From assembly GCA_016939365.1 (NCBI GenBank), contig JAFGHD010000087.1, forward strand, positions 1-60,364: a DNA stretch of 60,364 nt, given 5' to 3'. Positions within the stretch are counted from its first letter, which is position 1. Each line of letters opens with the position of its first letter. A program made the position numbers and the translations under genes. This DNA is from Bacteroidales bacterium (GTDB lineage Bacteria > Bacteroidota > Bacteroidia > Bacteroidales > JAFGHD01). Below the pieces are notes generated by a model. The model was given only the letters and a program-made list of their open reading frames with translations. It made no database searches and had not been told where the DNA came from. Shown here in pieces: positions 45,053-53,226 of this stretch.

Positions 45053-47271
45053 TCCGGTGTTTTTTCCATAGCAGGCTTATCCTGTTTCACCTTTTCCCCG
45101 GAAGGTGCCGCCCGTTTCCTGACCAGCGTCATTTCGTCAATCAGGTGGGAAGCCCCGGCATATTTATCAATGATGAAAAGGACATACCTGATGTCGACAT
45201 TGATGGTCCGCTGCAGGTCAGGCTCAAATGCAATATCACCGCTCATCGCTTCCCAGTTGCCGTCAAACGCCAGTCCGATCAGCTCGCCTTTACCATTGAG
45301 AACCGGACTTCCGGAATTTCCTCCTGTGATATCATGGTTGGTGATGAAGCAAACCCTCATGGTTCCGTTCTCCCCATATGGCCCAAAATCCTGATTTGCA
45401 TACAGATCTTTGAGCTTTTGCGGAACAACAAACTCCCAGTTATCCGGATCTTCTTTCTCCATCACTCCGGTGAGGCTGGTATAATATTCATAATGGACGG
45501 CATCAGCCGGATAATAGTCCAGTACCTGCCCATAGGTAAGACGCATTGTGAAATTGGCATCAGGGTAAAACTTCTGCTCAGGTTGCATTTCCCGGAGACC
45601 AGCGATCCATTTCCTGTAACCCCGGCTCAGGAGGCTGTCGGCTTCTGAAAGTACAGGTGAAATGGTGCCTGAATAATGATCCTCAAAAACCGTTATCAAC
45701 TCAAAGGCAGGATCTTTCAGAATGGCCCTGGCCGATGGTTTTTCCAGTAAACCGACGGTTCTCTCTTTCTGAGAGAAAAGGGAACGTGAAAAGATAAAGG
45801 CGGCATAGTCATCAAAATCCAGTTTGAACCGGGCGGCCTTATCCCTGAACAAGGCAGGCTGGTATTCCATCGGTACATCTTCATAATACATTTCAAGCAT
45901 GGCAGCCAGGAGTTTCTGGTCGGTAGGTGCGTGATAATCCTTGAAATATTCCCCCGCTTGCTGTCTCAAGGTCCGGATCATACCTGCAAGCTTTTGTTCC
46001 TCCGTATCTTCCTTTTCAAGCATGTCCTTCAGCCTGACAAACCTGCCTGCAAATGACAGGATCTCGCTGCCCCTCTGTATGGCTTCGCTGTAGTACACGC
46101 GGGCGAGCTCCACCTTTGATTTCATCTGGTAACCGGCATTAATGTCCTCAAGGGCGGATCCGTAAATTACAGAATATGAGGGATTTTCGTTGCACCAGGC
46201 GGTAAAGCGCGACTCAAGTTCTTCCTTTTCCCGGTATACCCCAAGGCGTTTCAATCCCCGTGTCTGACCAATATAATATTTCCAATAGTTCGAAGTTCTT
46301 GCATATTTGGATGCATATTGTATCCGAACCTGGTCACTGGCCTCCATCGACTCCCTCATGATCCCGAGTTTCCGGTCCCTGATGTTCACAATGGTCGGAT
46401 TGGTGATCCGGATGGCCATATCCACTCCATATGATGACAAATAACGTTCTGTACTGCCCGGATATCCCAGAATAAATGAAAAATCACCCTTGCTCACGCC
46501 ATCCAGAGATACAGGGAGATAGTGCTTCGGTTTCAGGGGTATGTTATCGGGGGAGTAATCGGCAGGCTTTCCGTCTTTGCCTGTGTAAACCCTGAAGAGG
46601 GAAAAATCACCGGTATGCCTGGGCCACATCCAGTTGTCTGTATCGGCTCCGAATTTTCCGATGGATGAGGGGGGTGCGCCGACCAGTCTGACATCCCGGT
46701 ATGTTTCATAGACGATGAGATAGTATTCATTTCCTGCGAAGAAACTCCTGACAGATGCGTCATAGTGGGTATCGAGGGTGGCCTCTTCCTGGATTTCCTT
46801 GCTGACTTTCCTTATCGCTTCCTCCCTTTCTGATTCATCCTGAGTATCTCCTATGGCAGCGATGACCCGGCCGGTTACATCTTCGATACGGACCAGGAAC
46901 CTCACAGTCAGTGTCGGATTGGCCAGTTCATCTTCCTTTGAGGCCGCCCAGAAACCATCCGTGAGGTAGTCATGATCAAGACTGGAATGAGACTGGATGA
47001 GTCCGTAACCGCAATGATGATTCGTCAGCAGCAGGCCCTGATCCGAAATGAGTTCGCTGGTGCACCCCCTGCCGAAGATCGGAACGGCATCCTTCAGACT
47101 GGAATGGTTCACCGAATAGATCTCTTCAGGTGTCAGCTGAAGACCCATCTTTTGCATATCCACATAGTTGAGCCGTTCTATGAACAGCGGCAGCCACATG
47201 CCTTCATCCGGCCTGCCTGAGCCGGAAAATATCACCATTAATAATAAAACCAACCAAACTTGCCTTATCAT
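45046..47271 (-). CDS. S46-family dipeptidyl peptidase, DPP7 type
   Basis: A 741-residue exported serine peptidase that removes dipeptides in the periplasm. A signal peptide (about 1-20) is followed by the S46 pattern MWLPLFIERLN. The catalytic His lies in LLTNHHCGYG (85/86) and the catalytic Ser is Ser-653 in GGNSGSPVLNG. The residue 18 positions after that Ser decides specificity in known S46 enzymes: Gly in DPP7 (hydrophobic P1) and Arg in DPP11 (acidic P1). Here it is Gly-671, so DPP7-like specificity is predicted. Such enzymes support amino-acid use by asaccharolytic Bacteroidota. Confidence 0.94.
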   Translation of the reverse strand: MIRQVWLVLLLMVIFSGSGRPDEGMWLPLFIERLNYVDMQKMGLQLTPEEIYSVNHSSLKDAVPIFGRGCTSELISDQGLLLTNHHCGYGLIQSHSSLDHDYLTDGFWAASKEDELANPTLTVRFLVRIEDVTGRVIAAIGDTQDESEREEAIRKVSKEIQEEATLDTHYDASVRSFFAGNEYYLIVYETYRDVRLVGAPPSSIGKFGADTDNWMWPRHTGDFSLFRVYTGKDGKPADYSPDNIPLKPKHYLPVSLDGVSKGDFSFILGYPGSTERYLSSYGVDMAIRITNPTIVNIRDRKLGIMRESMEASDQVRIQYASKYARTSNYWKYYIGQTRGLKRLGVYREKEELESRFTAWCNENPSYSVIYGSALEDINAGYQMKSKVELARVYYSEAIQRGSEILSFAGRFVRLKDMLEKEDTEEQKLAGMIRTLRQQAGEYFKDYHAPTDQKLLAAMLEMYYEDVPMEYQPALFRDKAARFKLDFDDYAAFIFSRSLFSQKERTVGLLEKPSARAILKDPAFELITVFEDHYSGTISPVLSEADSLLSRGYRKWIAGLREMQPEQKFYPDANFTMRLTYGQVLDYYPADAVHYEYYTSLTGVMEKEDPDNWEFVVPQKLKDLYANQDFGPYGENGTMRVCFITNHDITGGNSGSPVLNGKGELIGLAFDGNWEAMSGDIAFEPDLQRTINVDIRYVLFIIDKYAGASHLIDEMTLVRKRAAPSGEKVKQDKPAMEKTPDH

Positions 47272-47292
47272 GCTTACTATTATGGATTTATA

Positions 47293-48387
47293 TTATACAA
47301 ATGATTCTCCTTTTTCCACGCGGATCAGGTTCACAATTTCCCGAAGACTCTGTTCCTCGGTTTTCCGGCAGATGAGCAGCATGTTGTCATACTCTACCAC
47401 AATGAAGTCATCCATACCCTGAAGCACGACCAGTTTGTCTTGAGGCATGTGAACGATGCAATTCCGGGTATCAAATGTCATGACATGCTTTCCCACAACG
47501 GCGTTCCCATTGGTATCCTTGGATATCATATCGTAGACCGATCCCCAGGTGCCCACATCAGACCAGCCGAAATCTGCCGCAAGAACATACACATTGTTTG
47601 CTTTTTCCATCAGTCCGTAGTCGATGGAAATATTCTTGCAGAGGGGATATGTCCTGTCGATGAATTCCTGTTCTTCAGGTGTTCCGTACTTTTCCATGCC
47701 TTCCCTGAAGACCTGGCTGACTTCAGGGAGATGCTCCTTCAGAGCCTCCTGGATGGTTAGTGCGGACCAAATAAAAATGCCTGAGTTCCAGAGAAAATCG
47801 CCACTTTCCAGAAAGGTCCGGGCCAGCTCCAGGTCGGGCTTTTCAGTGAAGGTTTTTACTTTTTTTATCCTGATATCCTCCGGGTATGGAGCAGTATTGC
47901 AGAACTGGATATATCCATAACCTGTATCCGGCCGGCTGGGGGTGATACCCAGTGTCAGGAGCCAGGGATTTTCACCGGCCGCTTTTATAGCCGAAAGGAT
48001 CACTTCCGTAAAGTCATCATCCTTTTGGATGTTGTGGTCGGAAGGGGCAACCACTATGATGGCATCAGGATTTTGAGACCGTATCTTATGCGTTGCATAG
48101 GCGATGCATGGAGCTGTATTTCTCCTCATCGGCTCGCAGAGAACCTGGTGCGGCTGTATTCCCTCCAGCTGGGAAAGAACCAGTTCACGGTACAGGGTAT
48201 TGGTAACAATATAAATATTCTCCATCGGGCATATTCTGAGGAACCGGCTGAAAGTCTGCTGTATCAGTGTCTGTCCGGTGCCCAGGATGTCAATGAACTG
48301 CTTGGGATGTGCTATGCGGCTCATGGGCCAGAATCTTGCGCCGATACCTCCTGCCATGATCACACAATAATGGTTCGGATTCATCAT
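47293..48387 (-). CDS. manC: Mannose-1-phosphate guanylyltransferase
   Basis: Makes GDP-mannose from mannose 1-phosphate and GTP, for surface glycans. The start is ATG 48387 or the next ATG; both give MNPNHYCVIMAGGIGARFWP, the N-terminal nucleotide-binding signature, completed by KQFIDILG. FTEKPDLELA and the GDVGTW-like DVGTWGSVYD motif are also present. It is the single-domain form (364 residues), without the C-terminal isomerase of bifunctional ManC. It follows the SprT-like gene on the same strand but has its own promoter. Confidence 0.94.
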   Translation of the reverse strand: MMNPNHYCVIMAGGIGARFWPMSRIAHPKQFIDILGTGQTLIQQTFSRFLRICPMENIYIVTNTLYRELVLSQLEGIQPHQVLCEPMRRNTAPCIAYATHKIRSQNPDAIIVVAPSDHNIQKDDDFTEVILSAIKAAGENPWLLTLGITPSRPDTGYGYIQFCNTAPYPEDIRIKKVKTFTEKPDLELARTFLESGDFLWNSGIFIWSALTIQEALKEHLPEVSQVFREGMEKYGTPEEQEFIDRTYPLCKNISIDYGLMEKANNVYVLAADFGWSDVGTWGSVYDMISKDTNGNAVVGKHVMTFDTRNCIVHMPQDKLVVLQGMDDFIVVEYDNMLLICRKTEEQSLREIVNLIRVEKGESFV

Positions 48388-48411
48388 GAGTTGTCTTTCA
48401 GAAAGATGATG

Positions 48412-48440
48412 CAAATATAACAAAAGATAGACAGGGCAAT
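48412..48440 (-). promoter_or_regulatory. Promoter of manC
   Basis: The minus strand reads ATTG (48440-48437), 17 nt, then TATATTTG (48419-48412), a full TAnnTTTG element. The leader would be about 20 nt. The -33 element falls inside the hairpin at 48436-48456. Confidence 0.55.
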
Positions 48441-48487
48441 GGCTGAAATCCATTGCTGCTAAGGATTCTGAGGAGCTGAGAATCCTT
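48436..48487. repeat. Tandem perfect hairpins between sprT-like and manC genes
   Basis: GCAATGG (48436-48442) pairs with CCATTGC (48450-48456), a 7-bp stem. AAGGATTCT (48461-48469) pairs with AGAATCCTT (48479-48487), a 9-bp stem with a 9-nt loop. Both lie in the gap after the SprT-like gene and could stop or slow its transcription. No T-run follows. Confidence 0.6.
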
Positions 48488-48518
48488 GCATTCCTGATAA
48501 TCAAGGGGATAAGCCTGA

Positions 48519-49151
48519 TCAGGATGATGAGGAAGGTTTTTCCCCGGGCAGATGGTCCACCTGCCAGATACGGATGCCGCCATTGACCAGGTAGAACCGT
48601 CCGTTATTAAGGCATTTGCAGCGATAGCGGCTTCTCAGACGTTCCATCTTCAGAAAAGTACGTTTCTGATGAATTCTGAAAAGCGCGCCGTCAGGGAGTG
48701 ATTCAAGCGGAACCCTTCCGTCCACAGGATCCCATTGCTCCAGCAATCGGTCCAGCCTCAGTCGCCCCGGACATCTCCGGTTCCGTGCCGCACTACGTAT
48801 ATGGCTTTCGATCGCGGAGGGGAAAATACCCTGATCGGCCATTATCTCCATCATTCCAATGTACTCTGACTGCCATTCCGGACCATGAGGTCTTGCATTA
48901 CGCCCGTAACCGACCCATACCCTGAGATGGGCCAGTTCGTGGAGAAGGATCAGTAGAAACCTGTATTTGTTCAGGTCTCCGTTTATTGATATCCTGTGAA
49001 AACCCCCATTTACGGGTGGCCGGTAGTCGCCGAATTTGGAAATCCTGTTACGGGTGATCCTGATGCGGACAGGGTATTGCGACAACCATCCGGTGACTGG
49101 ATCAACGGATGCTTCAGGCAGATAATCAGAAAGCTGTTTCCGGTAATTCAT
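48519..49151 (-). CDS. SprT-like zinc metalloprotease domain protein
   Basis: A 210-residue protein with a SprT-like domain. The zinc site is HELAH (71-75) with a third His at 89 (RPHGPEW). The C terminus resembles the SprT zinc-ribbon region (YRCKCLNNGRFYLV), but only two Cys are left, so the ribbon is incomplete. SprT/Spartan proteins cut DNA-protein crosslinks in eukaryotes; the bacterial role is not settled. I prefer ATG 49151 over the GTG at 49187. Its 5' end overlaps the small lipoprotein gene by 26 nt. Confidence 0.88.
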   Translation of the reverse strand: MNYRKQLSDYLPEASVDPVTGWLSQYPVRIRITRNRISKFGDYRPPVNGGFHRISINGDLNKYRFLLILLHELAHLRVWVGYGRNARPHGPEWQSEYIGMMEIMADQGIFPSAIESHIRSAARNRRCPGRLRLDRLLEQWDPVDGRVPLESLPDGALFRIHQKRTFLKMERLRSRYRCKCLNNGRFYLVNGGIRIWQVDHLPGEKPSSSS

Positions 49152-49341
49152 ATAACGCAAAGCCAGATTGGTTTTCCTGGGGCACACCGGGGATGATTAT
49201 CTGGCAACCGCAGTCATTGTCCTTCTTATTCCACTTCTTGTTCCTGTACTTGCTGGCTGTACATGATGACATCAGGGACATCGCGCACAGCAACAGTAAG
49301 GTGAGGATTGTGAACTTGATATTTCGCTTGAAAGCAGTCAC
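49126..49341 (-). CDS. Small lipoprotein
   Basis: A 71-residue predicted lipoprotein with a GTG start. A charged N terminus and hydrophobic core (FTILTLLLLCAMSLMSSC) end in a lipobox with the lipidated Cys near 27. A short basic stretch (KYRNKKWNKK) and a CGC motif follow. Short lipoproteins with this Lys-rich-then-CGC pattern are frequent in Bacteroidota. The 26-nt overlap with the SprT-like gene suggests coupled translation. No function is known. Confidence 0.7.
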   Translation of the reverse strand: MTAFKRNIKFTILTLLLLCAMSLMSSCTASKYRNKKWNKKDNDCGCQIIIPGVPQENQSGFALYELPETAF

Positions 49342-49446
49342 TTACAACGGCTGATCAGTCTGACAGGTCAACGATTTTCCTCCGGTTTTATTCTGAAACC
49401 CTATTGCGAATTTCAGTAATTTAGCGGAAAGATAATCCCCAGTCAG

Positions 49447-50181
49447 ATGATTTTCGAGCTTGGAAGATATATACTTCTGATGTTCAGGGTTTTCAGGAAG
49501 CCGGAAAAATGGTCTGTTTTTCGGAGCCAGTTTTTGGTTGAAATAAATAACCTGGGTTTGGAATCACTGGGCATTGTTGCCATCATATCGGTGTTCATGG
49601 GCGCGGTTGTCGCGATCCAGACCTCCTATAACATTGACAGCCCGTTGATCCCCCTGACCATGGTGGGTTTTACTACAAGGCAATCGGTTATACTTGAGTT
49701 TTCACCAACGATCATCAGCCTGATTCTGGCCGGTAAGATTGGATCGAGGATCGCGTCCGAAATCGGTACCATGCGTGTGACAGAGCAGATAGATGCGCTG
49801 GAGGTTATGGGTATCAATCCTGCCAACTACCTCATCCTGCCCAAGCTGACGGCAGCTGTCTTCATCAATCCGTTTATCATTATCCTCAGTATTGGTTTCG
49901 CCCTTGTTGGGGGATGGCTTGTGGCATTGCTGACACATCTGGTCACAACACATGATTATATCACGGGCATTCGTTACGATTTCGACAGCTATACCATCAT
50001 TTACGCACTGATCAAGACTGTTTTCTTTGCTTTCCTGATCACCACCATCGCCGGATACAAAGGATTCTTCACCAGGGGCGGCGCCCTGGAAGTCGGTGAT
50101 GCCAGCACCAAAGCCGTGGTTTGGAGCTGTATATTTATCATCCTTTTCAACCTGATCCTGACTCAGATCCTGCTCTCATGA
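49447..50181 (+). CDS. mlaE: MlaE-family ABC transporter permease
   Basis: A 244-residue inner-membrane permease for lipid transport between the membranes (Mla system). The family pattern is clear: SLGIVAIISVFMGAVVAIQT, the conserved EFSPTIISLILAGKIGSRIA, and the EIGTMRVTEQIDALEVMGIN coupling segment. About five membrane helices are present. The stop overlaps the start of mlaF by 4 nt (ATGA). The MCE-domain partner (MlaD) is not in the window. Confidence 0.95.
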   Translation: MIFELGRYILLMFRVFRKPEKWSVFRSQFLVEINNLGLESLGIVAIISVFMGAVVAIQTSYNIDSPLIPLTMVGFTTRQSVILEFSPTIISLILAGKIGSRIASEIGTMRVTEQIDALEVMGINPANYLILPKLTAAVFINPFIIILSIGFALVGGWLVALLTHLVTTHDYITGIRYDFDSYTIIYALIKTVFFAFLITTIAGYKGFFTRGGALEVGDASTKAVVWSCIFIILFNLILTQILLS

Positions 50182-50927
50182 TCGAAGTATTGAATATATC
50201 CAAGTCATTTGGGAACAAGCAGGTCCTTAATGATGTCTCCATGCAGTTTGAAAAGGGGAAAACAAACCTTATCATCGGTCAGAGCGGATCGGGGAAAACC
50301 GTCCTGATGAAATGCCTGGTCGGGCTGATGCCTGTCGATCAGGGAAAAATCATGTTCGACGGAAGAAGTTTCCACGAGATGAGTTTCAGAAAGCAGAAGG
50401 AGATCAGAAAGGAGATCGGTATGCTTTTTCAGGGAGGGGCTCTGTTCGACTCCCTGACGGTCGAGGAGAATGTGATTTTTCCCCTGACCATGTTCACCGC
50501 TCAGTCAGAAGAAGAGAAAAGGGAACGGGCCAATTTCTGCCTTCAGCGGGTGAATCTGAAAAATTCCAACCATCTTTACCCCTCCGAGCTGAGTGGCGGA
50601 ATGATCAAGAGGGTCGCCATTGCCCGGGCTATTGCCATGAATCCTCCGTATCTGTTTTGCGATGAGCCCAATTCGGGTCTCGATCCGATCACCTCAGGTG
50701 TGATCGATGAACTGATCAGTGAACTCACGGAGGAGTTTCAGATGACGACCGTCGTCAATACACATGACATGAACTCTGTGATCAGGATCGGCGATAAGGT
50801 TTTTTTCATCAATGACGGCAGGTTGTGGTGGGAGGGTGACAAACACCAGGTGCTTTACTCTGACAATGAGGAGCTGAATGATTTTGTCTTTGCCACAGAG
50901 TTGACAAGACGTTTGAAAGCGAACTGA
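50178..50927 (+). CDS. mlaF: MlaF-family ABC transporter ATPase
   Basis: The 249-residue ATPase partner of MlaE. ATP-binding motifs are Walker A GQSGSGKT (34-41), signature LSGGMIKRVAIARAIA, Walker B YLFCDEPNSGLDP and the switch His in VVNTHDM. I use ATG 50178, which overlaps the mlaE stop; an earlier in-frame start at 50121 would lie inside mlaE. It powers movement of phospholipids to or from the outer membrane; the direction is debated. The CvpA gene starts 5 nt after its stop. Confidence 0.95.
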   Translation: MIEVLNISKSFGNKQVLNDVSMQFEKGKTNLIIGQSGSGKTVLMKCLVGLMPVDQGKIMFDGRSFHEMSFRKQKEIRKEIGMLFQGGALFDSLTVEENVIFPLTMFTAQSEEEKRERANFCLQRVNLKNSNHLYPSELSGGMIKRVAIARAIAMNPPYLFCDEPNSGLDPITSGVIDELISELTEEFQMTTVVNTHDMNSVIRIGDKVFFINDGRLWWEGDKHQVLYSDNEELNDFVFATELTRRLKAN

Positions 50928-50932
50928 AAGGT

Positions 50933-51460
50933 ATGAATCTTCTCGATATTCTGATAGTAGTTCCGGCCATATGGTTTGCCTATCAGGGATTCCGGAAGGG
51001 ATTCATCTTTGAGCTGGCCTCCCTGGCCGGTCTTGTCCTGGGTATATATGCAGGGATCCACTTCTCAGATGAATTTGCCATTTGGCTGGAACGCCTTTTC
51101 CATATCAACGAAAGATACCTGCCGGTGGTCTCCTTTGCCATTCTTTTTATTCTGGTAGTCCTGCTGGTTTATCTGGCAGGCCGCATCCTGGAGGGTATGG
51201 TAAATCTTCTGGCAGCAGGTTTTCTCAACAAACTTGCCGGTATCCTTTTCGGCACCGTGAAAGGATTGATCATGATCAGCGTGGTGTTTCTGATCATCAA
51301 CACCTTTAATCCGAAAATCATTCCTGAGGAGAGGAAGCAGGGTTCTTGGCTTTACAGCCCGGTTTCAGGTATTGCACCCTTCCTGTGGAACAGTATCAGA
51401 ATCCTTTCTCCGGACTCCCGGCCTGCTCCGGGGGTAGCGGACGCCTCATGGATGTATTGA
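50933..51460 (+). CDS. CvpA family membrane protein
   Basis: A 175-residue integral membrane protein with four hydrophobic helices. The CvpA/colicin V production family pattern is visible: LDILIVVPAIWFAYQGFRKG at the start, a second helix (ASLAGLVLGIYAGI), and KLAGILFGTVKGLIM near 105. CvpA proteins are linked to envelope stress and colicin or bile resistance; the mechanism is unknown. It is the third gene in the mlaE-mlaF unit and converges with pgk. Confidence 0.88.
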   Translation: MNLLDILIVVPAIWFAYQGFRKGFIFELASLAGLVLGIYAGIHFSDEFAIWLERLFHINERYLPVVSFAILFILVVLLVYLAGRILEGMVNLLAAGFLNKLAGILFGTVKGLIMISVVFLIINTFNPKIIPEERKQGSWLYSPVSGIAPFLWNSIRILSPDSRPAPGVADASWMY

Positions 51461-51491
51461 ATCGAAGGGCTTTGGCGGAACGATGTGCCGG

Positions 51492-52682
51492 CTATTTTCT
51501 GATGGCTTCCACTCCCGGAAGTTCTTTGCCCTCGATATACTCCAGCATGGCACCGCCACCGGTCGATACGTAGCTTACCCGCTGGGCCAAACCAAATCGG
51601 TTCACGGCAGCCACCGAATCACCGCCACCGATCAATGAAAAGGTCCCCTGTTGTGTGGCTTCTGCAACTGCCATGGCGATTTCACGGGTCCCTTCCATGA
51701 AATTTTCGAACTCAAAAACTCCCATGGGACCGTTCCAGAGGATGGTTTTTGACCGACCGATCACCTCCTTGAAATGGCGGATTGTATCGGGTCCAATATC
51801 CAGACCCATCCAGTTATCCGGAATCTCGTTGACATCGCAGATTTTCCGGACAGCTTCGTTGTCGAACCTGTCAGCAATCACTGCATCAACCGGCAGATGC
51901 AACTGCACACCCATATCCCTGGCTCCTTCCATTACATTGAGCGCCACTTCAAAAAGTTCATCCTCCACCAGCGACTTGCCAACATGGCCTCCGAGGGCGT
52001 TGATAAAGGTGAACATCATACCTCCCCCGATCAGGAGGTGGTCCACCTTGCTCAGAAGGTTATTGATGATCTCAATTTTACCTGATACCTTGGCTCCACC
52101 CAGAATGGCTGTAAAGGGCCTTTGCGTCTGGTGCAGCACCCGGTCAATATTCCGGAGCTCGTTTTCCATGACATACCCGAAAAGTTTGTTACCCGGGAAG
52201 TATTGGGCGATGGTGGCGGTTGATGCGTGGGCCCTGTGGGCCGTACCGAAGGCATCATTAACATAGACATCTCCCAGGCTGGCAAGTTTCCGGGCAAATC
52301 CGGGATCACCCTTGGTTTCTTCCTTGTGAAACCTGAGATTTTCAAGCAATAATATTTCGCCGGGCTGAAGGCTTTTGGCAAGACGGTCAGCCGGTTCTCC
52401 GGCACAGTCATCTGCAAATTTGACGGAAGCCCCGGCTACCTTTGAAATATATCCTACCAGGTGTTTCAGAGAATACCTCTCTTCAGGCCCTTCCTTCGGC
52501 CTGCCCAGATGTGACATCAGGATGACTGAGCCTCCGTCAACCAGTATCTTTTGGATGGTCGGAATGGCTGCGTCAATCCGTGTCGTATCTGTAATGTCAT
52601 GTTTTTCGTTCAGCGGTACATTAAAATCAACCCTGATCAAAACCCGCTTGCCCCTGAAATTGAAGTTGTCAATATTTGCCAT
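51492..52682 (-). CDS. pgk: Phosphoglycerate kinase
   Basis: Converts 1,3-bisphosphoglycerate and ADP to 3-phosphoglycerate and ATP in glycolysis. The 396-residue length is normal. The signature RVDFNVPL is at 17-24, followed by [11 protein letters not shown] and [14 protein letters not shown]. The nucleotide site is near WNGPMGVFE, and [13 protein letters not shown] lies near the end. It is a single gene facing cvpA. Confidence 0.98.
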   Translation of the reverse strand: MANIDNFNFRGKRVLIRVDFNVPLNEKHDITDTTRIDAAIPTIQKILVDGGSVILMSHLGRPKEGPEERYSLKHLVGYISKVAGASVKFADDCAGEPADRLAKSLQPGEILLLENLRFHKEETKGDPGFARKLASLGDVYVNDAFGTAHRAHASTATIAQYFPGNKLFGYVMENELRNIDRVLHQTQRPFTAILGGAKVSGKIEIINNLLSKVDHLLIGGGMMFTFINALGGHVGKSLVEDELFEVALNVMEGARDMGVQLHLPVDAVIADRFDNEAVRKICDVNEIPDNWMGLDIGPDTIRHFKEVIGRSKTILWNGPMGVFEFENFMEGTREIAMAVAEATQQGTFSLIGGGDSVAAVNRFGLAQRVSYVSTGGGAMLEYIEGKELPGVEAIRK

Positions 52683-53226
52683 ATCCCACTGGTTGTTATT
52701 TCTGTGTCATTACCCGGATTAAACCCTGTTCCCGAAGGAGAGATCCGTTACGCTGCATCCGACTTGATGGCTCAAAATTAAAAAAAACGGATAACTTTCA
52801 CCCGGGGGAAATACCCAGGGCATCCTTTACGGAAGGTTGATCTGATCATCAATGTGTCGTTATATTTGAGCCTTCCGAAAAAACACGGTTTATGCAAACC
52901 TTCGAACGGGGCTATCAAACTCTAACAGGGGTATCCTGATTTCGGGATATCGCCTGAACTCATCGGTCTTTTAAACAAATACATGAAAAAGGGATTCGAC
53001 CGGTACGTACCGTGAGGAAACACTTGTGGTCACTTTCAGTGCAGAACGGCTCCTTTCGTTCAGAAAAGCATTTCACACCGGACCTGACCGGGATCCTTTC
53101 GGACTCAGGCATTCCAGGGGTCAGGCATCAGCATCTGCTGACCGGCTCAACCGGATAAGGATTTCCGGTACAAGTTGGAAGGTAAAGGATTTTTGCTTTA
53201 ATTCGCATTGTTTTCGCTAAGGCGTT
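52683..53226 (+). other. Long non-coding leader upstream of trkA
   Basis: About 540 nt with no supported gene. A promoter match at 52837-52868 would give trkA a leader of roughly 350 nt. Inside lie a 12-bp palindrome CGGTACGTACCG (53001-53012), an imperfect hairpin GGTATCC / GGATATC near 52934-52955, and two tiny open frames (52892-52939, 15 codons; 52983-53015, 10 codons). I recognise no known riboswitch. A longer frame at 53026-53220 has no protein-like features. Confidence 0.5.
52837..52868 (+). promoter_or_regulatory. Putative promoter of trkA-trkH
   Basis: TTG (52837-52839) and TATATTTG (52861-52868, TAnnTTTG) are 21 nt apart. If used, the mRNA carries a leader of about 350 nt before the trkA ATG at 53227. 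Confidence 0.45.

Noticed and set aside
53026-53220. 64-codon frame (GTG start) just before trkA
   Set aside because: No signal, domain or ribosome binding site; composition is not protein-like and it lies in a probable leader.
52683-53226. Known potassium-linked riboswitch (ydaO/c-di-AMP) before trkA
   Set aside because: I could not find the conserved core of that class; left as an unassigned leader.
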